Assembly (NCBI GenBank): GCA_036522155.1
Contig: DATDGI010000180.1
Coordinates: 1 to 39,691, forward strand
Length of the DNA stretch: 39,691 bases
Direction of reading: 5' to 3'
DNA from: UBA9676 sp036522155
GTDB taxonomy: Bacteria > Actinomycetota > Actinomycetes > Streptosporangiales > Streptosporangiaceae
Shown: piece after piece, positions 22,811 through 30,594 of the stretch
Position numbering within the stretch: the stretch's first letter is position 1
Layout: every line of letters begins with the position of its first letter
The notes under the pieces: model-generated
The model's database searches: none
What the model was told of the DNA's origin: nothing
What the model saw: only the letters and a program-made list of their open reading frames with translations
Program-made: the position numbers and the translations under genes

Positions 22811-24019
22811 CTAGTTCGCGGGCAGCTCGGCCATCAGGTCGTCCGCGGTTTCCATGCCCGCCTTCCAGACCGACCTAGCGATGATCTTGGTGGGGTCGGC
22901 CCGGTGCCGGTAGCGCTTCGCTACCTCCCGGCCCTCTTCCAGCAGGCCCTCCGACAGCGTGGTCGGCTTCAGCCCGAGGGCGAGGAACTGGTCGTTGGCT
23001 ACGACCAGCTCGTTCTCCTCCGCTTCCCGGCGCGGGTTCGGCAGGTAGGCGATCTCGGCGTCCATCGTGTCGGCGATCATCTTGGCCAGGTCGAGCAGCC
23101 GGTGGGTCTCGGTCATCTGGTTGAGCACCCGCACCCGGTCGCCGGCCTGCGGCGGGTGGGTGATGGCGATCTCGATGCAGCGGACCGTGTCCCGGATGTG
23201 GATGAAGGCGCGGGTCTGGCCGCCGGTGCCGTGCACGGTGAGCGGGTGGCCGATCGCGGCCTGCATGAGGAACCGGTTCAGCACGGTGCCGTAGTCACCG
23301 TCGTAGTCGAACCGGTTGATCAGCCGCTCGTCGCGGGCCGTCTGGCCGGTCTGGGTGCCCCACACGATGCCCTGGTGCAGGTCGGTGATCCGCAGCCCGT
23401 CGTTCTTGGCGTAGAACGCGAACAGCAGCTGATCCAGCGTCTTGGTCATGTGGTACACCGACCCCGGGTTAGCCGGGTGCAGGATCTCCCGCTCCAGCTC
23501 ACCGTCCGGGGTGGGCACCTTCACCGTCAGGTAGCCCTCCGGGATCGGCGCGCTGCCCGACCAGCCATAGCCGTACACGCCCATCGTGCCCAGGTGCACC
23601 AGCGAGGCGTCGACCCCGGTCTCCACCAGCGCGGTGAGCAGGTTGTGCGTGGCCCGCACGTTGTTGTCCACCGTGTACCGCTTGGTTTGGGTCGAGCGCA
23701 TCGAATACGGCGCCGCCCGCTGCTCGGCGAAGTGCACGATCGCCTCCGGCCGGATGTCCAGCAGCACCGCCACCAGCCGGTCGTACTCGGTCGCCAGGTC
23801 CAGGTTGATGAACCCGATCTCGTGCCCCGAGACCTGCTCCCACACCGCCAGCCGCTCACTGATCGGCCGGATCGGGGTGAGCGAGTCGACCTCAAGCTCC
23901 ACGTCGATCTTGCGGCGGCTCAGGTTGTCGATGATGGTGATGTCGTGACCGCGGTCCGACAAGTACAGCGCGGTCGGCCAGCCACAAAAGCCGTCGCCGC
24001 CGAGAACCAGAACGCGCAT
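22811..24019 (-). CDS. SQD1/SqdB-like UDP-sulfoquinovose synthase family enzyme
   Basis: An extended short-chain dehydrogenase of 402 residues from ATG 24019 (GGGAG 5 nt upstream). The NAD motif is GGDGFCGW at 7-14. Active-site residues match plant SQD1: Thr145 (LGTMG), Tyr189, His190 and Lys193 (YHMTK). Further SQD1-specific stretches are HFAEQRAAPYSM, RFDYDGDYGTVLNRF, QAAIGHPLTVHG and GGQTRAFIHIRDTV. SQD1 converts UDP-glucose plus sulfite to UDP-sulfoquinovose. The family match is strong; actual use of sulfite and the fate of the product are not shown, since no glycosyltransferase sits beside it. Confidence 0.88.
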   Translation of the reverse strand: MRVLVLGGDGFCGWPTALYLSDRGHDITIIDNLSRRKIDVELEVDSLTPIRPISERLAVWEQVSGHEIGFINLDLATEYDRLVAVLLDIRPEAIVHFAEQRAAPYSMRSTQTKRYTVDNNVRATHNLLTALVETGVDASLVHLGTMGVYGYGWSGSAPIPEGYLTVKVPTPDGELEREILHPANPGSVYHMTKTLDQLLFAFYAKNDGLRITDLHQGIVWGTQTGQTARDERLINRFDYDGDYGTVLNRFLMQAAIGHPLTVHGTGGQTRAFIHIRDTVRCIEIAITHPPQAGDRVRVLNQMTETHRLLDLAKMIADTMDAEIAYLPNPRREAEENELVVANDQFLALGLKPTTLSEGLLEEGREVAKRYRHRADPTKIIARSVWKAGMETADDLMAELPAN

Positions 24020-24291
24020 GCCGACTCCCATCGTGTGCTCGGAGCAACCTAGACCCCCGCGGCCCCCGCTGCGAGCCGGTAGCCAGGCACGGGGCAGCAC
24101 CGGCTCGGGCCACGTTGTCCGTAGGCGGTTAGTGTACCGGCCGATATCCCTGGTGCCAGTTGCTCATCAGGAAGCGGGCTGTAACCCCTGCCTGCTGGTG
24201 GGCATCCTGGTAAACCAGAGACAGGCACGTTTAAGCAGGTTATTACACCTTTCCTTTGCTTTTGCGAAGTACTTCCCTGATCGCGCGGCGG
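24020..24291. other. Intergenic region before the epimerase gene, no gene seen
   Basis: About 270 nt of lower GC, especially 24215-24280 with several T-runs. Both flanking genes are on the minus strand, so it holds the 3' end of the metal-transport operon and the epimerase promoter. I find no clear terminator hairpin or coding frame. Confidence 0.4.
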
Positions 24292-25092
24292 CTAACCGGC
24301 TGGCCGGGCCCGGCGCCAGCCCGCCCAGGCCCGCCCGGTGCCGTAGGCCACGGCCGCCAGCACCCCCACGAAGAAGCCGACCGGCCAGTTACTCAGATAC
24401 GAGGCGGCCAGCGCTGCCCAGACGGTGACCAGCGCGACGGCGGCCGAGGCCAGCAGGGCCACGGCCGGCCGGCTGGTGACCGACCTGGCCGCCGCGGGCG
24501 GGCCGATCATCAGGCTGAAGATCAGCAGCGCCCCGACCACGGGCAGGGTCATGGCCGTGGCCAGGGCGACCACCAGCAGGAACGAGATCTCGATCCGGTA
24601 GCCGCGGACACCACGGGCTTCGGCCACCTCGGGCACGACGGCCGACAGCAGCAGCGGCCGGTACAGCACCGCGATCGCCGCCACGCAGGCCAGCCCCAGC
24701 CCGGCGACCGGCAGGATCGCGTCCGCACTCACCCCCAGCACCTCACCGAATAGCAGCGAGTAGATCTCCGGCTCGTACTCGGTGGTCCGGGACAGGAACG
24801 CGGCGCCCAGGGCCAGCATCATGACCAGGGCCAGCGCGGTCACCACATCCTGGCGGCCACGGCGGCCGAGCACGCCGATTCCCAGCGCGCCCAGGAGCGC
24901 GAACACGGCCAGGCCGAGCAGGGTGCTGACGCCGAGCAGGCTGGCCCCGGCCGCGCCGGCGAAGGCGCCCTTGGGGATGGCATGCGCCGGGAAGGCCGAC
25001 CCACGCAGCACGACGAAATAGCCCACCACGCCCGCGACCGGGGCGACGACGGTCGCCACCAGCCATGCGTTGAGCATGATGCCGGTGAACAT
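24292..25092 (-). CDS. Zinc/manganese ABC transporter permease (second)
   Basis: A 266-residue ABC-3 family permease with eight predicted membrane helices. MLNAWLVATVVAPVAGVVGYFVVLRG is the opening helix and its turn; the later PVVGALLIFSLMIGPPAAA stretch is the family's conserved LVVALLVIPAA-type motif. The ATG at 25092 lies 5 nt after the preceding stop. Two different permease genes in a row suggest a heterodimeric channel. It is the last gene of the operon. Confidence 0.88.
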   Translation of the reverse strand: MFTGIMLNAWLVATVVAPVAGVVGYFVVLRGSAFPAHAIPKGAFAGAAGASLLGVSTLLGLAVFALLGALGIGVLGRRGRQDVVTALALVMMLALGAAFLSRTTEYEPEIYSLLFGEVLGVSADAILPVAGLGLACVAAIAVLYRPLLLSAVVPEVAEARGVRGYRIEISFLLVVALATAMTLPVVGALLIFSLMIGPPAAARSVTSRPAVALLASAAVALVTVWAALAASYLSNWPVGFFVGVLAAVAYGTGRAWAGWRRARPAG

Positions 25093-25097
25093 ATGCG

Positions 25098-25976
25098 TCA
25101 GCCCCGGACGGCCCGTGCGGCGCGGGCGGTGGGCAGCCCGCACGCCAGGTAGGTGGCGAAGACGAGGGCGACGATGAAGAAGCTGACCGGCAGGCCCAGA
25201 TGTGCCGAACCCCAGTAGTAGGAGTCGTAGGCCAGCAGCACGCCGAGCCAGGTGGCGAGCACGCCGATCAGGCAGGCGGCGGCCAGTGCCCAGGCGACCC
25301 GCCGGGTCAGCCGGAGCGCGGCCGCGGCCGGGCCGATCAGCAGGGCGGTCGCGAGGATGGCGCCGATGGCGAGGGAGGACAGCCCGACCGAGACGGCCAG
25401 CGCGAGCATATAGAGCAGGCCGACCAGGCGGACCGGGACGCCCCGGGCGGTGGCAAGCTCGGGACTCACCGTGCTCAGCAGCAGCGGGCGGCAGATGGCG
25501 GCGATGCTGGCCAGCGACACGGCGCCGAGGAGCAGCACGGCCGGGATGGTGCTGGCGGTGGTGGCGAAGATCGAGCCGAAGAGGATCTGCTGGGTAGCGC
25601 CGGAATTGGCGCCGGTGGTGGTGCCGAGGTAGAGGAACAAGGCGGTCAGGCCGATGGCGCCGCCGAGCACGATGCCGGTCGCCAGGTCCCTCCCGCGCAC
25701 CCGCTGGACGCCGATCAGGTCCATCACCCCGGCCCCAGCGATGCCCAGGCCCACGAACCCAGCTATCGGGCTGAGCCCGATCAGCAGCGCGCCGGAGCCC
25801 CCGGCGGCGGAGACGTCGCCGAGCGCGTGCCCGCCGAAGGACTGGCCGCGCATCACGGTGAACACGCCCACCACGGCGCAGACGACCGCGACCACGCCGC
25901 CGATCGTGACCGCCACGTGGACCTGCGCGCTGGTGAAAAACCCCGGCTCGAACACCGCGCTGAGAATCCCGCGCAT
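25098..25976 (-). CDS. Zinc/manganese ABC transporter permease (first)
   Basis: A 292-residue ABC-3 permease with about eight membrane helices. RGQSFGGHALGDVSAAGG and AIGAILATALLIGPAAAA are typical motifs. The ATG at 25976 comes one base after the ATPase stop (TGACATG), so translation is coupled. It differs clearly from the second permease, most obviously at its ends. Confidence 0.9.
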   Translation of the reverse strand: MRGILSAVFEPGFFTSAQVHVAVTIGGVVAVVCAVVGVFTVMRGQSFGGHALGDVSAAGGSGALLIGLSPIAGFVGLGIAGAGVMDLIGVQRVRGRDLATGIVLGGAIGLTALFLYLGTTTGANSGATQQILFGSIFATTASTIPAVLLLGAVSLASIAAICRPLLLSTVSPELATARGVPVRLVGLLYMLALAVSVGLSSLAIGAILATALLIGPAAAALRLTRRVAWALAAACLIGVLATWLGVLLAYDSYYWGSAHLGLPVSFFIVALVFATYLACGLPTARAARAVRG

Positions 25977-25977
25977 G

Positions 25978-26784
25978 TCACTCCGCCCCGGCCGTGGTGT
26001 CGGCGACGACCAGGACCCGCCCGCGCACGTGCAGCACCTCGACCGGGTGCCCATAGAGGCGGCTGAGCACCTCCGGCCGGATCACCTCGGCGGTGGGCCC
26101 GCTGGCCGCCCGGCCACCGGCCATGTACACCACCCGGTCCATCACGGGCAGCAGCGGATTCATCTCGTGCGCGGACAGCAGCACGCCGATCTGCTGCTCG
26201 CGTGCGATCCGCGCGAGCAGGCTGACGACGTCCTGGCCAGCCCGGAGGTCGAGATTCGCCAGCGGCTCGTCAAGCAGCAGCAGCCGCGGGCGGTTGATCA
26301 GCGCGTGCGCGATCAGCACCCGCTGCTGCTCACCGCCGGAAAGGCTGCCGACCCGGGCGTCGGCGAAACGATCCGCGTCCACCGCGTGCAGCATCGCCCG
26401 CACCGCCTCGGTGCGCTGCCTGGACCGCAGCGGGATCCCGTACCGGTGCCCGTCCATCCCCAGCGCGACCAGGTCCCTGGCCCGCATGGGCATGTCCGGG
26501 TCGAGCAGGACCTTCTGCGGGACGTAGCCGATGTGGGAGTTCCGCGGCGTGCGGGGCCGGCCCAGCACGGCGACCGTGCCGCTGGCGGGCCGCTGCAGGC
26601 CCAGGATCACCCGCAGCAGCGTCGTCTTGCCGGCCCCGTTGGGTCCGATCAGCCCGGTGAACTCGCCCGCCCGGATGGTGAAGCTGACGTCGTCGAGGAT
26701 CCGCCGCCCGGACAGGGACACGCTTATGTGGTCAACGCTGAGGATTTCGGGTGCGACCGCGGTGGCCTCGCCCAGATCCGTCAT
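25978..26784 (-). CDS. Zinc/manganese ABC transporter ATPase
   Basis: Cytoplasmic ATPase of 268 residues. Walker A is GPNGAGKTT near 42, the Q-loop is in IGYVPQK, the ABC signature is LSGGEQQ, Walker B is LLLLDEP and the H-loop is in SAHEMN. The ATG at 26784 overlaps the binding-protein stop as TGATG; a GTG one codon earlier is also possible. It fits the ZnuC/MntB group by operon context. Confidence 0.92.
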   Translation of the reverse strand: MTDLGEATAVAPEILSVDHISVSLSGRRILDDVSFTIRAGEFTGLIGPNGAGKTTLLRVILGLQRPASGTVAVLGRPRTPRNSHIGYVPQKVLLDPDMPMRARDLVALGMDGHRYGIPLRSRQRTEAVRAMLHAVDADRFADARVGSLSGGEQQRVLIAHALINRPRLLLLDEPLANLDLRAGQDVVSLLARIAREQQIGVLLSAHEMNPLLPVMDRVVYMAGGRAASGPTAEVIRPEVLSRLYGHPVEVLHVRGRVLVVADTTAGAE

Positions 26785-27710
26785 CACAGCTTCTGGGTGG
26801 AGATCTTGCTGGCCACCGCCTTGCTGATGGCGTTCACCTCCGCAAGCATCCAGGACTGGTAGGTGTAGCCGGGGGTGGGCATGGTCTCGTAGACGCCGAC
26901 CACCGGCACCCCCGACCTGATGGCATTCTGCCGGATCGACGTGGTGAGCGCGTCGACCACCTGCTGGTTGTAGGCGAACACCTTGACCTTGTGCTGCAAG
27001 AAGAAACTGTTCTCCAGGGCGATGTCCTGGGGGGCGGGATCGACGCCGTTCATGATGTCGGCCTGGAACGTGAACGGGGTGAGGTTCTTGATCCCCATGG
27101 CCGTCAGCAGGTAGTCGGCGACTGGCTCGGTCGTGGCCGCCAGTGTGCCCGGGTGCCTGGCCTTGAACTGCGCGATGGCGCTCATGAACGGGGACAGTGA
27201 CCGGTCAAAGGCCGCCAGCCTCGCCTGGAAGTACGCCTTGTGCGAGGGCTGCAGGGCGGACAGGTCAGCGGCCATCACCCTGGCCACAGCCGGCATCGTC
27301 GCCGGGTTGTACCACAGGTGCGGGTTCGGGGTGCTGTCGGGCAGCCCGAGCACGTTCTGGGCGACGATCACCTTGCGCTTGGGGTCCGGCGACGCCGCCT
27401 CCATCCTGGAGATCCAGCTGTCGTAGCCCACCCCGTTCTGCACGATCAGCTGGGCCCCGCTGACCTGCTGGGCCACCTGCGGGCTCGCCTCGAAGGTGTG
27501 CGGGTCGGTGTTGGGGTTGTTCAGGATCGACGTCACCTGCACGTACTTGCCGCCGATCTGGCCCAGCACGTTGGCGTACTCGTTCTCGGCACCGATGGCG
27601 CTGATCACCGCCGGGCTGTCCGCGTGGCCCGAGGAGCTGCTGGCGCAGCCCGCCGCCGCGAGCGCGAGCACCACAAGTGCGAATGAGAGCCGGGTCGCGA
27701 TGGCGTTCAT
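26784..27710 (-). CDS. Metal-binding lipoprotein of the zinc/manganese ABC importer (ZnuA/PsaA family)
   Basis: A cluster A-I binding protein of 308 residues with a lipoprotein signal ending AAGC (Cys22). Likely metal ligands are His71 (TDPHTFE) and His131 (NPHLWYNP). The third ligand position carries Glu195 (TTEPVADYL), where ZnuA proteins have His and manganese binders such as PsaA have Glu. The His-rich loop of many ZnuA proteins is absent. Gene context points to zinc, the ligand set mildly to manganese, so the metal is open. It is the first gene of the operon and divergent from the ArsR gene; there is no ribosome site before the ATG. Confidence 0.88.
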   Translation of the reverse strand: MNAIATRLSFALVVLALAAAGCASSSSGHADSPAVISAIGAENEYANVLGQIGGKYVQVTSILNNPNTDPHTFEASPQVAQQVSGAQLIVQNGVGYDSWISRMEAASPDPKRKVIVAQNVLGLPDSTPNPHLWYNPATMPAVARVMAADLSALQPSHKAYFQARLAAFDRSLSPFMSAIAQFKARHPGTLAATTEPVADYLLTAMGIKNLTPFTFQADIMNGVDPAPQDIALENSFFLQHKVKVFAYNQQVVDALTTSIRQNAIRSGVPVVGVYETMPTPGYTYQSWMLAEVNAISKAVASKISTQKL

Positions 27711-27718
27711 GAGCTATA

Positions 27719-27742
27719 AACATAGTCTTAGACTGAGTCTCA
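27719..27742 (-). promoter_or_regulatory. Overlapping inverted repeats at the metal-transport promoter (candidate Zur/ArsR operator)
   Basis: Two palindromes share bases: AGTCT-T-AGACT (27724-27734) and AGACT-G-AGTCT (27730-27740). The second extends to a 7-1-7 repeat, TTAGACT-G-AGTCTCA, with 6 of 7 pairs, the geometry used by Fur-family repressors. A TATGTT -10-like element for the binding-protein gene (27724-27719) abuts it, 8 nt before the ATG. Both candidate regulators are encoded next door. The sequence does not match the classic Zur box. Confidence 0.6.
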
Positions 27743-27833
27743 ATGCAAGTTAACCTGCCTGCGATGGGGACCCGCCCGCGCCTGGCGGTTCAGGCTGTTG
27801 CATAAATGGATGGGCATGTGTTTATATGTTCCG

Positions 27834-28127
27834 GTGTCACCGCAGACAAAGGTCTTCGAGGCCGCCGGGGACCTGCTGAAGGTACTGGCCGCCCCGGCCC
27901 GGCTGGCGATCGTGTCGGAACTGGCGGCGCAGCCGCGGTTCGTGCACGAACTCGTTGACCGGCTCGGGCTCAGCCAGCCGCTGGTCTCCCAGCATCTGCG
28001 GGTGCTGCGGGGCGCGCACCTGGTCGGCGTCGAGCGGCTCGGCCGCGAGGCCGCGTACTCCCTGGTCGATCAGCATGTCGCCCACATCGTCGCCGACGCC
28101 GTCCAGCACAGCAGGGAGGAACCATGA
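27834..28127 (+). CDS. ArsR/SmtB-family zinc-sensing repressor
   Basis: A 97-residue winged-helix repressor from GTG 27834; the frame continues upstream to 27798. The DNA-binding helices lie around LVDRLGLSQPLVSQHLRVLR. The C-terminal alpha-5 helix holds Asp79, His81, His92 and Glu95, a perfect D-x-H-x10-H-x2-E zinc site as in SmtB (CzrA has His last). It should release DNA when zinc binds. An AT-rich TTATAT sits 6 nt before the GTG. Its stop overlaps the His-rich gene by ATGA, so the three plus-strand genes form an operon opposite the importer. Confidence 0.9.
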   Translation: MSPQTKVFEAAGDLLKVLAAPARLAIVSELAAQPRFVHELVDRLGLSQPLVSQHLRVLRGAHLVGVERLGREAAYSLVDQHVAHIVADAVQHSREEP

Positions 28128-28420
28128 CCGCCGACGAGCATGCCGCTCATGGCCCTCACACGCACGACCACGGGCCCGGGTGCGGCCACGCGAGCGTCGA
28201 ACGGGCCGGTCACACCGACTACGTCCACGAAGGGCACGCCCACACGCCGCATGGCGACCACTACGACGAGCATCCGCTGCCGCACCTGGCGCACGCTGGC
28301 CATGCCCATGTGCACGAGCCCGGGTGCGGGCACGAGGAGGTCACCCACGGCGACCACGTCGACTACCAGCACGACGGGCACCGGCACGCCGCCCACGACG
28401 AGCACTACGACGAGCACTAG
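28124..28420 (+). CDS. Histidine-rich putative metal-binding protein with internal duplication
   Basis: A 98-residue protein with 27 His (28%), many Asp/Glu and two Cys. It consists of two related 35-residue units, at about 16-50 and 64-98. Both start with H-x-PGCGH and end HYDEH; the second contains the more typical VTHGDHVDYQHDGHRH. There is no signal peptide or membrane segment, so it is probably a cytoplasmic metal store or buffer. Similar short His-rich proteins occur next to Zur-like genes in other bacteria. Which metal it binds is not shown. Confidence 0.85.
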   Translation: MTADEHAAHGPHTHDHGPGCGHASVERAGHTDYVHEGHAHTPHGDHYDEHPLPHLAHAGHAHVHEPGCGHEEVTHGDHVDYQHDGHRHAAHDEHYDEH

Positions 28421-28465
28421 CCGGCCGGCTACCGGGCCGCACCGCACGCCAGCAGAGGGAGCGTG

Positions 28466-28915
28466 ATGTCAGTCCAGCCGATGACCGATGACCTGCACCG
28501 CGTGGTCGAGCACCGGCTGCGCCGGATCGACCAGCGCTACACCTCCGGGCGGCGCGCCATCGTCGATCTGCTGGTCACCGCCGGCCATCCGGTGAGCATC
28601 GGCGACATCGCCGAGAGCCTGCCGGATCTGCCGCGCAGTTCGGCCTACCGGCACCTGGTCGACCTGCACGCGGCCGGGCTGGTCCGCCGGGTCACCGCCA
28701 ACGACGAGTTCACCCGGTTCGAGCTGGCCGAGGATCTCACCGAGCACCACCACCACCTGTTGTGTGTCAACTGCGGCAAGGTGATCGACGTGACCCTGCC
28801 CGCCGACTTCGAGCAGCGGGTTTCCGGCGCCATCGGCCAGCTCGCCGACGCCGCCGGGTTCCAGGCCCACAGCCACCGGCTGGATGTGCTGGGCCTGTGC
28901 GCCGCCTGCCGGTAG
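28466..28915 (+). CDS. zur: Fur-family metal regulator, probably Zur
   Basis: A 149-residue Fur-family protein; ATG 28466 follows GGGAG. The winged helix includes VSIGDIAESLPDLPRSSAYRHLVDL. Structural zinc Cys pairs are Cys100/Cys103 (LLCVNCGK) and Cys145/Cys148 (LCAAC), and EHHHHLLC supplies regulatory-site histidines. Location with a zinc-type importer, a SmtB-like repressor and a His-rich protein supports Zur over Fur or Nur. The symbol rests on context, not on a decisive residue. Confidence 0.8.
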   Translation: MSVQPMTDDLHRVVEHRLRRIDQRYTSGRRAIVDLLVTAGHPVSIGDIAESLPDLPRSSAYRHLVDLHAAGLVRRVTANDEFTRFELAEDLTEHHHHLLCVNCGKVIDVTLPADFEQRVSGAIGQLADAAGFQAHSHRLDVLGLCAACR

Positions 28916-29028
28916 CCGGCGGCCGGCCGGAGTTTCATGTTTGACGCCCGTACCGGCGGGACATGGGCTGACTAGGGGCACCACTCACACATTTCGTGTC
29001 ATGAGCCGGACGTTGGGGGGTCCTTGCG

Positions 29029-29499
29029 GTGGGTCAGTACGTGTCAGAGGCCCTGTTCGGGCGGCAGCTCACACATCATCCGCCGACTCACCGGCGGGCA
29101 CGCTTCGGGCCGGCCCAGCCAACGGCAGGCCAGGCGCCCGTACGGCGCCCGGCCTGGCCGGAGCGGCCGCCGCGGGCCCGGCCCGAGCTGACCAGGCCGG
29201 CCGGGATGGCGCTGATCATCACCGGCACCGTGCTGCTGCTGGCCGTGTCCATCCCGCTCCCGTTCCTGAACGTGAAACTGCTCGGCCTGATCCTGCTCGT
29301 CACCGGGCTGGTCAAGGTCCGGGCCCTGCAGCGGGCGTCCCGCTGGCTGTGGCGGAACCGGCGGGAGGTGATGACGGCACTGGACGCACCGCCCGGCGAG
29401 GAGGCGGCACCGCGCGTCCCGCTTGACACTTTGCTTGACACGTCGCCGGGACTGGCCGCGGGACGGCATCACGGCCGCCCGGCGGGCAGGGCATCCTGA
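29029..29499 (+). CDS. Small hypothetical membrane protein
   Basis: A 156-residue frame from GTG 29029. Residues 1-59 are Arg/Pro-rich. Residues about 60-95 form two close membrane helices, ALIITGTVLLLAVSIPLPF then LLGLILLVTGLVKV. A basic stretch and a Gly/Arg tail follow. A start at ATG 29206 would leave only the hydrophobic core and tail, so the N-terminus is uncertain. I do not recognise the family. A run of six G lies near 29016 as possible ribosome site for the longer form. Confidence 0.5.
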   Translation: MGQYVSEALFGRQLTHHPPTHRRARFGPAQPTAGQAPVRRPAWPERPPRARPELTRPAGMALIITGTVLLLAVSIPLPFLNVKLLGLILLVTGLVKVRALQRASRWLWRNRREVMTALDAPPGEEAAPRVPLDTLLDTSPGLAAGRHHGRPAGRAS

Positions 29500-29524
29500 C
29501 GCGAGTAGCCCGGCGGCCGGCCGG

Positions 29525-29530
29525 TAGCGT
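29525..29530 (+). promoter_or_regulatory. Leaderless-type -10 element of the aldo/keto reductase gene
   Basis: TAGCGT, the same hexamer as before the Ppx and alcohol dehydrogenase genes, lies 7 nt before the ATG, which lacks a ribosome site. Confidence 0.4.
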
Positions 29531-29537
29531 GCGGCCT

Positions 29538-30452
29538 ATGACAATCCAGACCCGCCCGCTGGGGCGCACCGGTGCGGACGTGACCATCCTCGGCTATGGG
29601 GCCATGGAGCTGCGGGGCCGGCCGCTCGGGCCGGCCATCGCGGACGAGGACGCGGGCCGCCTGCTCAACGCGGTGCTCGACGGCGGGATCAGCCTGATCG
29701 ACACCTCGATCGACTACGGCCGCAGCGAGGAGCTCATCGGCCGCTACATCGGCCACCGCCGGGACGAGTACTTCCTGGCCTCCAAGTGCGGCTGCCTGCT
29801 CGCCCCGCCGCCGGAAGGTGCCCGGCCGCCGTTCCCGCACGACTACAGCGCCGCCAACGTCCGGGCCGGGGTGGAGCAGAGTTTGCGGCGGCTCGGCACC
29901 GACCGGCTGGATCTGGTGCAGGTGCACATGTCGCCCAGCCGCGACCAGATGATGGCGGGCGGGACCATCGAGACGCTGCAGGCCCTGCGGGACGAGGGGA
30001 AGCTCCGCTTCATCGGGATGTCGGGCATCCTGCCCAACCTGCCGGACCAGATCGCCATGGGCGTGTTCGACGTGTTCCAGATTCCCTACTCGGCGGTCCA
30101 GCGCGAGCACGAGCAGCTCATCACGGCCGCGGCCGAGGCCGGAGCCGGCATCCTGATCCGCGGCGGCGCCGCCCGCGGCGGCCCGGCCGGCGACAAGAAC
30201 TGGCAGCGGGGGCCCATCGGGCTGGCCGAGGGCGAGGGCCAGCGCCGCTGGGACTCCGCCGCGCTGGACGACCTGCTGGCCGGCCTGAGCCCGATCGAGT
30301 TCATGCTCCGGTTCACGCTGAGCCACCCGGACCTGTCCAGCACCATCGTCGGCACCTCGAACCCCGCCCACCTGCGGAGCAACCTGGCCATCGCCGAGCA
30401 GGGCCCGCTCCCGGCCGACCTCTACACCGAGGCCAGGAAGCGCCTGGAGTAG
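29538..30452 (+). CDS. Aldo/keto reductase
   Basis: A 304-residue (beta/alpha)8 NADPH-dependent reductase. The catalytic tetrad is complete: Asp55 and Tyr60 (LIDTSIDYG), Lys83 (ASKCG) and His130 (VQVHMS). The C-terminal cofactor-binding part is STIVGTSNPAHLRSNL. Substrate not predictable. It stands alone on the plus strand. Confidence 0.92.
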   Translation: MTIQTRPLGRTGADVTILGYGAMELRGRPLGPAIADEDAGRLLNAVLDGGISLIDTSIDYGRSEELIGRYIGHRRDEYFLASKCGCLLAPPPEGARPPFPHDYSAANVRAGVEQSLRRLGTDRLDLVQVHMSPSRDQMMAGGTIETLQALRDEGKLRFIGMSGILPNLPDQIAMGVFDVFQIPYSAVQREHEQLITAAAEAGAGILIRGGAARGGPAGDKNWQRGPIGLAEGEGQRRWDSAALDDLLAGLSPIEFMLRFTLSHPDLSSTIVGTSNPAHLRSNLAIAEQGPLPADLYTEARKRLE

Positions 30453-30594
30453 CCAGGCCGGCAGAGCACCCGGCTCGCACCTGGCCGCCGCGAAACCGCG
30501 CTCTCACACCCTTCCTGGCCCCGGGGAAGAAGGCAGCGCCGGTTGCGTCCCGGGCCGGGCGGGAAGGTTTCCGCTCGGCAGATGGGACGCGGAC

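Noticed and set aside
24020..24291. Possible small RNA or riboswitch before the epimerase gene
   Set aside because: The region is AT-richer, but I could not find a conserved stem or known motif.
27719..27742. Classic Zur or IdeR/DtxR box at the metal promoter
   Set aside because: The palindromes do not match TGAAAATNATTTTCA or TTAGGTTAGSCTAACCTAA; only the general 7-1-7 geometry is kept.
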